Translations under genes and position numbers: made by a program
Origin: Halopseudomonas laoshanensis
GTDB lineage: Bacteria; Pseudomonadota; Gammaproteobacteria; Pseudomonadales; Pseudomonadaceae
Assembly (NCBI RefSeq): GCF_008365385.1
Contig: NZ_QOVF01000001.1
Location: forward strand, 558,001-622,000
Length of the DNA stretch: 64,000 nucleotides
Direction of reading: 5' to 3'
Part shown: in pieces, positions 58,284-64,000 of the stretch
Position numbering within the stretch: position 1 is the first letter of the stretch
Layout of the letters: every line of letters begins with the position of its first letter
The notes under the pieces: model-generated
The model's input: only the letters and a program-made list of their open reading frames with translations
Told to the model about the DNA's origin: nothing
Database searches by the model: none

Positions 58284-58727
58284 ATGATCTGGACTGTTTA
58301 CTTATCCGGTGAGATTCATACCGACTGGCGCGAACAGATTCAAGCCGGGGCAGAATCCGCCGGCCTGCCGGTGGAATTCACCGCTCCAGTCACCCATCAC
58401 GAGTCCAGCGACGCTGCCGGCGATATGCTGGGCAAGCCCGACGTGCCCTTCTGGCGCGATCACCAGTCCGCCAAGGTCAACGGCATACGCACCAAGACGC
58501 TGCTCGAACAGTGTGATGTGGCCGTGATTCGCTTTGGCGACAAGTACAAGCAGTGGAACGCCGCCTTCGACGCCGGCTACTGCGCCGCCATGGGCACGCC
58601 TTACATTACCCTGCATGATGAAGACATCATCCATCCGCTCAAGGAAGTGGACGCAGCGGCGATGGCCTGGGCGCAGACGCCGGAACAGGTGGTTGAAGTG
58701 TTGAAGTACGTTACTTCGGCTAGGTAA
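58284..58727 (+). CDS. YtoQ family protein
   Basis: 147 residues. The VYLSGEIHTDWRE start, APVTHHESSDAAGDMLG and IRFGDKYKQWNAAFDAGYCAAMG are hallmarks of YtoQ, a nucleoside 2-deoxyribosyltransferase-like fold of unknown role. GAGG lies before the ATG. 46 nt after the ABZJ_00895 gene. Confidence 0.92.
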   Translation: MIWTVYLSGEIHTDWREQIQAGAESAGLPVEFTAPVTHHESSDAAGDMLGKPDVPFWRDHQSAKVNGIRTKTLLEQCDVAVIRFGDKYKQWNAAFDAGYCAAMGTPYITLHDEDIIHPLKEVDAAAMAWAQTPEQVVEVLKYVTSAR

Positions 58728-58760
58728 TAGTGCGACGCGTTGGGCCCATCACTGAAACAG

Positions 58761-58785
58761 AAAGCCCGCCAGAGCGGCGGGCTTT
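58761..58785. terminator. bidirectional intrinsic terminator
   Basis: AAAGCCCGCC (58761-58770) / GGCGGGCTTT (58776-58785), 10 bp with a 5-nt loop, T-rich at each end, between the convergent ytoQ and OmpA-family genes. Confidence 0.9.
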
Positions 58786-58828
58786 ATACAAACGGATCAG
58801 GCACCCACGAGCGATGCCTTGATGCGTT

Positions 58829-59629
58829 TTACTCCATCGACGAGCGGGGCGCTACCTGTTGGTCGTCGTTGGAAATGGTCACTTCCACTCGACGGTTCAT
58901 CGCCCGGCTTGACGGCGAATCGTTGCTGGCGACCGGGTATTCCTCGCCATAACCAATGGCCTGAACTCGCTGCATGCTAACACCAGCCGCCGTCAAGGCG
59001 CGGCGCACGGACTCAGCGCGACGCTGAGACAGTTGCTGATTGTAGGATTCAGCACCAGTACTGTCAGTGTAGCCTTCGACTACCACCTGGCGTTCCGGGT
59101 TTTCATTGAGAAAGTTGGCAAGTTGCTGCACGCCACGCATCCCTGACGGTTTAAGGTCAGATTTGTTTACGTCGAAAAGCACATCACCGAAGGTGACCAG
59201 CGTACCGCGCTCGGTCTGCTTGGCCTGAAGCTCTTCCTGCAACCGGCGAATCTCTTCCTCACGGGACTGCAGTTGCTGCTCACGTGATTCCAACTGAGCT
59301 TTGGCGCGCATGGCAGCGGACTGCTCCAGTTCATTTTCTGCAGCTTTTAGAGCAATAGTCTCATTGGCCAGCTCAATGCGGCGCTTGGCCAGATAGGCAA
59401 GTTGATCTACTTTATCCTCTTCACCGGCCTCGTACGCCTGGCTGGCCCGATCTACCGCTGCTGCAGCGTCTTCAGTCTCTAGCGCGGCCAATTGGCTGGC
59501 GCGAGGGTCACTTTGCAGTTGGGTATATTGGGCCTGAGCCTGCTCCAGATTGCTGTTGGGCTGGGAGGCACACGCTGCAAGACCAATGGCCGTTGCAAGC
59601 ACGGTGGACATGGTGATTAGTTTATTCAT
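58829..59629 (-). CDS. OmpA-family lipoprotein with DUF4398
   Basis: 266 residues. A lipobox (LAAC, Cys20) marks an outer-membrane lipoprotein. DUF4398-like helical coiled-coil (about 25-140) precedes an OmpA C-terminal domain (about 145-255) with the peptidoglycan-binding GYTDSTGAESYNQQLSQRRAE motif. It tethers the outer membrane to peptidoglycan. Runs in one operon with the DUF4398 lipoprotein gene upstream (45 nt gap). Confidence 0.93.
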   Translation of the reverse strand: MNKLITMSTVLATAIGLAACASQPNSNLEQAQAQYTQLQSDPRASQLAALETEDAAAAVDRASQAYEAGEEDKVDQLAYLAKRRIELANETIALKAAENELEQSAAMRAKAQLESREQQLQSREEEIRRLQEELQAKQTERGTLVTFGDVLFDVNKSDLKPSGMRGVQQLANFLNENPERQVVVEGYTDSTGAESYNQQLSQRRAESVRRALTAAGVSMQRVQAIGYGEEYPVASNDSPSSRAMNRRVEVTISNDDQQVAPRSSME

Positions 59630-59674
59630 AAGAGTATTCCTTTGCTTTAGGCATTTGAGAAGTAAACGGCAGGA

Positions 59675-60070
59675 TTACTGGGTACCGCGCATACCCTCTT
59701 CGCGCAGTTCCTGGATACCTTTCTTGGCATCCTCTACAGCCCTTTGCGTCTTGGCTGCTCGCGCCTTGCGTTCGGCAACTCGAGCATCCATCTCTGCCTG
59801 CTCGGCAAGCATGCGCGCCTGCTCGTAATTCTTTTCCTGCATTTCCATTTCTGCCTGCTTCCACTTTTCCTGAGCGGCACGCATCTCCACCGCTGAGTAC
59901 TCGGTAGCCTCGGCACTAACCGCGCTACGTACGGCTGATTCGGTCAGAGCAAACTGCTCGGTCGGCGGATTGCCGGCACAACCTGCTATTAACACGCCAC
60001 CTAACGCCACGGCGGCGAACTTGGGTAGCTGGAAGCGCGTCAAAGGACTCTTGAAAGTATTCATAGACAT
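59675..60070 (-). CDS. DUF4398 lipoprotein
   Basis: 131 residues. Lipobox VLIAGC gives a lipoprotein; the rest is a charged alpha-helical coiled-coil (MRAAQEKWKQAEMEMQEKNYEQARMLAEQ). ATG 60070 has GGAG 7 nt upstream; TTG 60076 was dropped. Likely a partner of the OmpA-like protein next to it, with which it shares DUF4398 sequence. Confidence 0.9.
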   Translation of the reverse strand: MSMNTFKSPLTRFQLPKFAAVALGGVLIAGCAGNPPTEQFALTESAVRSAVSAEATEYSAVEMRAAQEKWKQAEMEMQEKNYEQARMLAEQAEMDARVAERKARAAKTQRAVEDAKKGIQELREEGMRGTQ

Positions 60071-60418
60071 AGCCAATCTCCATTTGAAATCTCGCTTGCC
60101 GGCTCAAAAAATTAACCGCAAGCAGTATCGTATACACCGCTTGATCATGTACGCATGATCAATATGGGCATGGTTTTGGGACACTATCATCCTGATAGTG
60201 TTCAAATCTTTTACCGCATGGCCCTGGATGTAGTGCTTTTGTAGAGCTATTTGATGCTGCAGCTCCAGGCCCTGGACTATCGTCAGCAAATGACGCGTGT
60301 TGATTGATCTTGTTCATTCAGGAGCGGAAAGCACATCATAGGGTTTAGTCACCAAGGGGCTTCGCTAGACTGTGACCCCGCTTCCCGATACACCTTCTGC
60401 CGCTGGAGCCTTATCGCC
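60071..60418. promoter_or_regulatory. divergent control region with two strong dyads
   Basis: Between the DUF4398 operon (minus) and paiB (plus). Dyad 1: TTGATCATG (60141-60149) / CATGATCAA (60154-60162), 4-bp spacer. Dyad 2: ACACTATCA (60181-60189) / TGATAGTGT (60193-60201), 3-bp spacer. Both are perfect 9-bp palindromes, 18 bp apart, suited to dimeric repressors; dyad 2 resembles TetR-family operators. The rest of the gap has no ORF that I can support. Confidence 0.6.
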
Positions 60419-61039
60419 GTGTACCTGCCTGAACACTTTGCCGAAGACCGGCCCGAGCAACTGCACGCGCTGATGCGCGTCTACCCGCTGGGCACGCTGG
60501 TGATGCACTCCGACGCTGGCCTGGATGCCAACCACATACCCCTTGAGCTGTTGGCAGAGCAGGGCGCTCACGGCGTGCTGCAAGGCCATATCGCCCGTGC
60601 CAATCCCTTGGTACAGCAGATTACTGACGGCGCGCCCGTGCTGGTGATCTTTCAGGGGCCGCACGGCTACATCTCCCCCAACTGGTACCCCAGCAAGCAC
60701 GAAACCCACCGCCAGGTACCGACCTGGAATTATCAGGTAGTGCATGCCCATGGCCGTATTCGCCTGCGCGACGATGAGCGCTTCGTCCGCGGCCTGGTAG
60801 CACGCCTGACCCGCGAACACGAAGCCCAGGCCGAGCCCGAACGCCCCTGGAAGATGACCGACTCCAGCCCTGACTACATCAGCGAGATGCTGGCGAAGAT
60901 TGTTGGTATCGAGATCGAGATTGAGCGCCTGGTGGGTAAGTTCAAGCTGAGCCAGAACAAGGCTGCTGCGGATGTGGCGGGTGTGGTTGACGCGCTGGAT
61001 GCGCGTGGGCAGCAACCGCTGGCAGATACCATGCGCTAA
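60419..61039 (+). CDS. paiB: FMN-binding PaiB-type regulator
   Basis: 206 residues. The start MYLPEHFAE and the motifs GPHGYISPNWY, VPTWNYQVVHAHG are diagnostic of PaiB, an FMN-binding split-barrel protein first described as a transcriptional repressor of sporulation and protease genes in Bacillus. Its actual role in gammaproteobacteria is unproven. Starts with GTG, GGAG 10 nt upstream. Confidence 0.92.
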   Translation: MYLPEHFAEDRPEQLHALMRVYPLGTLVMHSDAGLDANHIPLELLAEQGAHGVLQGHIARANPLVQQITDGAPVLVIFQGPHGYISPNWYPSKHETHRQVPTWNYQVVHAHGRIRLRDDERFVRGLVARLTREHEAQAEPERPWKMTDSSPDYISEMLAKIVGIEIEIERLVGKFKLSQNKAAADVAGVVDALDARGQQPLADTMR

Positions 61040-61078
61040 GGATTGTCGGAGTTGGTCAGCCAAATCCTTTCAGGCGAG

Positions 61079-61117
61079 AAAAGCAAAACAGCCATATCGA
61101 TCGCGTCGATATGGCTG
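61079..61117 (-). terminator. intrinsic terminator of ycaC
   Basis: Perfect 12-bp stem CAGCCATATCGA (61089-61100) / TCGATATGGCTG (61106-61117), 5-nt loop. On the minus strand it is followed by TTTTGCTTTTC, so it ends the ycaC transcript. Confidence 0.88.
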
Positions 61118-61125
61118 CAGAACTG

Positions 61126-61752
61126 TTAGCGCTTGCTGGTCAGCGTGTTGTAGCTGTTGATCAAGTTGCGATAGTCAGGAATGTGATTCGAGAACAGGGT
61201 TCCCAGACCTTCAACATCATTGCGCCAATCGCGGTGCAGCTCACACGCTAACCCGAACCAGGTCATCATCTGGGCTCCGGCAGCGGACATGCGATCCCAC
61301 GCGGCATCGCGCGTCAAGGGATTAAAGGTACCGGATGCGTCTGCTACCACGAAAACCTCATAGTCTTCTGCCAGAGCTGACAGCACCGGGAAAGCGACGC
61401 AAACCTCAGTGACTACGCCCGCCACGATCAGTTGCTTTTTGCCAGTCGCTTTAATCGCCTTGACGAAGTCTTCGTTGTCCCAGGCATTGATCTGGCCCGG
61501 GCGGGCAATATAGGGCGCGTCCGGGAAAATCTCCTTCAGCTCAGGCACCAGCGGGCCATTCGGGCCGTCTTCAAAGCTGGTGGTGAGTATGGTCGGCAGC
61601 TTGAAATACTTTGCCAGGTCCGCCAACGCGAGCACGTTATTCTTGAAGGTGTCAGGCTGAATGTCCCGTACCAGCGACAGCAAGCCGGTCTGGTGATCCA
61701 CCAGCAAAACAGCAGCATCATCCTTGTTCAGACGTACATAGGGTTTGCTCAT
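61126..61752 (-). CDS. ycaC: isochorismatase-family hydrolase, YcaC-like
   Basis: 208 residues, close to E. coli YcaC in length and sequence. Cysteine hydrolase fold: Asp19 and Cys118 (VVTEVCVAFP) of the catalytic triad are present; position 84 is Arg in the ARPGQINAW motif as in YcaC. The substrate is unknown. AGGAG before the ATG. Divergent from a LysR gene whose leader has a strong dyad. Confidence 0.92.
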   Translation of the reverse strand: MSKPYVRLNKDDAAVLLVDHQTGLLSLVRDIQPDTFKNNVLALADLAKYFKLPTILTTSFEDGPNGPLVPELKEIFPDAPYIARPGQINAWDNEDFVKAIKATGKKQLIVAGVVTEVCVAFPVLSALAEDYEVFVVADASGTFNPLTRDAAWDRMSAAGAQMMTWFGLACELHRDWRNDVEGLGTLFSNHIPDYRNLINSYNTLTSKR

Positions 61753-61854
61753 GTCACTACTCCTCTCGGTTGTGCCAGCTTGCTGGCTAAAAATTAAACT
61801 ATAGCTTTATGATAAAAGTAGAACGTGGGGGCTAGAAGTGAGTGATTGGAGGAC

Positions 61855-61880
61855 TCAGCGTTCTAGCCATAGAACGCTGA
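61855..61880 (+). promoter_or_regulatory. 11-bp dyad just upstream of the LysR start
   Basis: TCAGCGTTCTA (61855-61865) / TAGAACGCTGA (61870-61880), perfect complement, 4-bp spacer, ending 14 nt before the ATG and 5 nt before the GGGGGG ribosome binding site. It may be an operator in the LysR/ycaC intergenic region or an RNA hairpin near the translation start. Confidence 0.6.
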
Positions 61881-61894
61881 AAGCGGGGGGCGTC

Positions 61895-62800
61895 ATGCAG
61901 GATTGGAATGACTTGTATTACTTTGTGCAGGTTGTCGAGCACGGTGGCTTTGCCCCGGCAGGGCGAGCACTAGGCGTGCCAAAGTCGAAGCTGAGCCGTC
62001 GGGTTGCCCAACTAGAAGAACGCTTGAATACCCGATTGATTCACCGCTCTACGCGTAACCTGATGGTTACGGACGTGGGTCAACGGTACTACGAACACTG
62101 CAGAGCCATGGTGATAGAGGCGCAGGCCGCACAGGAAGTGATTGAGACAGTGCAGGGCGCCCCCAGAGGGGCTGTGCGCATGACTTGCCCGGTGGGTTTG
62201 CTGAACTTTCATGTTGGCGAAATGCTGGCTCGGTTTATGGCGATTTACACCGAGGTATCCGTGCAGCTGGAGGCAACCAATCGGCGAGTGGATCTGATTG
62301 CCGAAGGCGTCGATCTGGCGCTGCGAGTGCGGCCCCTGCCGTTGGAAGACACTGACCTGGTCAGCAAAACGTTGTCTGACCGGGGGCAGTGCCTGGTTGC
62401 CAGTCCTGACCTGGTTGAACGTTATGGCATGCCTGCCTCGCCGCTGGAACTAGCAGACTGGCCTAGCCTGAATCGTGGTACACGAGAAGAGCTGGCGATA
62501 TGGACGCTGGAGAGCGAGACCGGGGAGCGTATTCAGGTACGGCATCAGCCCCGGTATTTCACTACAGACATGCTGGCACTCAAATCGGCCGCGCTGGCCG
62601 GCGTAGGCGTCGTCCAGCTGCCAGTGCTGATGCTGACCGATGAACTGGCCAGGGGCACATTGGTATCTGTGCTACCTAATTGGCGCCCGCCAAGGGAAGT
62701 CATTCACATCGTATTCCCGTCACGGCGCGGCATGTTGCCTTCGGTCAGGGCGCTCATTGACTTTATATCGGCAGAGTACGCGGCGATCGAAGAGGACTAG
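61895..62800 (+). CDS. LysR-type regulator divergent from ycaC
   Basis: 301 residues: winged helix-turn-helix (WNDLYYFVQVVEHGGFAPAGRALGVPKSKLSRRV) and CrgA-like co-inducer domain. ATG 61895 chosen because GGGGGG lies just upstream and the family starts here; a GTG at 61838 would place the dyad in coding sequence. Likely regulates ycaC. Confidence 0.9.
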   Translation: MQDWNDLYYFVQVVEHGGFAPAGRALGVPKSKLSRRVAQLEERLNTRLIHRSTRNLMVTDVGQRYYEHCRAMVIEAQAAQEVIETVQGAPRGAVRMTCPVGLLNFHVGEMLARFMAIYTEVSVQLEATNRRVDLIAEGVDLALRVRPLPLEDTDLVSKTLSDRGQCLVASPDLVERYGMPASPLELADWPSLNRGTREELAIWTLESETGERIQVRHQPRYFTTDMLALKSAALAGVGVVQLPVLMLTDELARGTLVSVLPNWRPPREVIHIVFPSRRGMLPSVRALIDFISAEYAAIEED

Positions 62801-63001
62801 ACGATGAGGGCTCGTATACAGATTAGGACGACTGTTTAAACCTGTTTCACATAGCTCAACAGAGCCTGTTAAACCGCTTAGCCGCGAGAGTTCGATACGC
62901 TTAACTGATCGGCCTCATCGAAAGAATGCATTTTCGTCCTCTACGCTTGGCAACCATACTCGCGGCCTGTAAATCATTCAGTAACGCAAAAGGCCAAGTT
63001 T

Positions 63002-64000
63002 ATGAGCGATGTAATGCACAGTGTTCAATTTGCCAACCAGAAGTTGGCGAACCGGTTTGCACTGGCACCCATGACACGCACCAGCGCCGAGGCGGACGGT
63101 ACCCCTAATCAAGCCATGGCTGATCACTACGAGGCCTACGCCAAAGGCGGCTTTGGCCTGGTGATCACCGAGGGCACCTACACCGATAACGGCGCAAGCC
63201 AGGGCTACGGCAACCAGCCAGGCATCATCAACGACGCCCATGTAGCCGGCTGGAAAACCATTGTCGAGCGCGTGCACGCAGCTGGCAGCAGCATATTCGT
63301 TCAGTTGATGCATGCGGGTTCTCAATTCCAGGCGAACCACTATACCGACCAACCCATTGCGCCCAGTGCGGTTAAGCCAAAAGGTTCGCCCTTGGGCATA
63401 TATGGCGATCAAACCGAGTGGAAGACGCCAAAGAGCATGACCCTTGAGGACATCCAGTTCGCAATCGCGGGGTTCGTTCAGGCGTCGCAAAATGCCCAGG
63501 CGGCCGGTTTTGACGGCATCGAACTGCATGGCGCCAACGGCTACCTGTTGAACCAGTTCCTGAGCACCTATTTCAACCAGCGTGAAGACAGCTACGGCGG
63601 CAGCCTGGAAAACCGCCTGCGTATTATGGTTGAAACCATCAAAGCCATCCGCGCAGTGGTCGGCAAGGACTTCACCCTCGGTATTCGCCTGTCTCAGGTA
63701 GCAGTGACCGATCCTGACTATCAATTACCTGAGGGCGAAGCCGGATTCCGCCAGATCGTCGAGGCGGTGCGCGATGCAGGTGCTGATTTCGTGCATACCA
63801 CCGACGGCGATGTGCGCCGCGCAGCCTTCATCGAAGGGGACAAGTCCCTTGCCGATGTGGCTGCTGAAGTCCAAGGTGTGGCGCTGATCATCAATGGCGA
63901 TATTGACGAAACCAACCACCCCGATTTTGCTGCTGACTACCCACAAGCGTTGCTGGCCATCGGCAAGAAGGCGCTGGCCAATCCCGACTTCGTGCAGCGT
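63002..64000 (+). CDS. Old Yellow Enzyme family alkene reductase, 3' end cut
   Basis: 333 codons to the window edge, no stop. FMN-dependent NAD(P)H:alkene oxidoreductase of the OYE family, reducing activated C=C bonds. The active-site pair is HxxN (His176, Asn179) in ELHGANGYLLNQF; FMN-binding PMTR (23-26) and the NRLR(IMVE) segment are present. AAAAGG precedes the ATG. It probably needs about 20-40 further residues to end. Nearby LysR/YcaC genes point to a detoxification setting. Confidence 0.92.
   Translation, partial: MSDVMHSVQFANQKLANRFALAPMTRTSAEADGTPNQAMADHYEAYAKGGFGLVITEGTYTDNGASQGYGNQPGIINDAHVAGWKTIVERVHAAGSSIFVQLMHAGSQFQANHYTDQPIAPSAVKPKGSPLGIYGDQTEWKTPKSMTLEDIQFAIAGFVQASQNAQAAGFDGIELHGANGYLLNQFLSTYFNQREDSYGGSLENRLRIMVETIKAIRAVVGKDFTLGIRLSQVAVTDPDYQLPEGEAGFRQIVEAVRDAGADFVHTTDGDVRRAAFIEGDKSLADVAAEVQGVALIINGDIDETNHPDFAADYPQALLAIGKKALANPDFVQR

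Noticed and set aside
60141-60162. Dyad containing TTGAT and ATCAA as an Anr/FNR box
   Set aside because: The FNR/Anr consensus needs a 4-bp spacing between TTGAT and ATCAA; here 12 bp separate them.
60365-61063. Long open frame on the minus strand opposite paiB
   Set aside because: No signal, motif or ribosome binding site; paiB on the plus strand has clear family motifs and this is its antisense shadow.

Overview
The window reads as chromosomal DNA of a Pseudomonas-like gammaproteobacterium, most likely a marine or halotolerant member of the Pseudomonas/Halopseudomonas group. The support is the protein families (MucR-like MHYT protein, BdlA-like chemoreceptor, many GGDEF/EAL proteins, PaiB, YcaC, OsmC-YcaO), the moderately high GC content and strong Shine-Dalgarno sites. 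No rRNA, tRNA, insertion sequence, prophage or CRISPR array was seen. Both ends cut genes: a GGDEF-EAL protein on the left and an Old Yellow Enzyme reductase on the right.

Most striking locus (3.1-6.1 kb, minus strand): a short secretory protein ending in the motif RAPP is followed by a fused SecDF translocase and then a K+/H+ antiporter. A 10-bp inverted repeat pairs the stop-codon region of the short ORF with the ribosome binding site and start codon of secDF. A ribosome paused at RAPP would cover the upstream arm and free the secDF start. This is the layout of SecM/VemP/ApdP-type force-sensing arrest peptides and is the best candidate for an undescribed system here. Next to it (6.2-7.7 kb, plus strand) is a classic attenuator: a promoter, a 42-codon leader peptide whose codons 30-37 are Tyr, Phe or Trp apart from one Gly, an intrinsic terminator and a DAHP synthase gene.

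Region 7.7-31.4 kb is dominated by signalling: c-di-GMP enzymes, two histidine kinases, a soluble PAS-PAS chemoreceptor and a membrane chemoreceptor. Between these lie a PACE efflux pump with a divergent LysR regulator, a hemerythrin, an octaheme cytochrome paired with a lipoprotein sulfatase carrying dockerin-like calcium loops, and a 28-residue membrane protein. Together with the first gene and the PAS-GAF-GGDEF protein near 38 kb, five c-di-GMP proteins lie in about 38 kb.

Region 31.5-48.4 kb is mostly metabolic: a YdeI-like protein, an enoyl-CoA hydratase, a glutaredoxin-MauE fusion, a NYN-LOTUS protein, an azoreductase with a divergent LysR gene, and an operon of a trimethylamine-monooxygenase-like FMO, a DMT permease and two small proteins. 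These are followed by an OsmC-YcaO fusion, a GH114 protein, a DJ-1/PfpI protein, a periplasmic binding protein and NadE, which is preceded by paired direct repeats.

Region 48.5-64 kb holds a redox cluster (NTF2-like protein, three-domain FMN/FAD/2Fe-2S oxidoreductase, glutathione transferase) with two tandem LysR genes, then a permease, TenA, an AT-richer divergent pair (unknown membrane protein and K+ channel), YtoQ, two DUF4398/OmpA-type lipoproteins, PaiB, and YcaC divergent from a LysR gene. Several strong inverted repeats near 60.1-61.9 kb look like operators or terminators.
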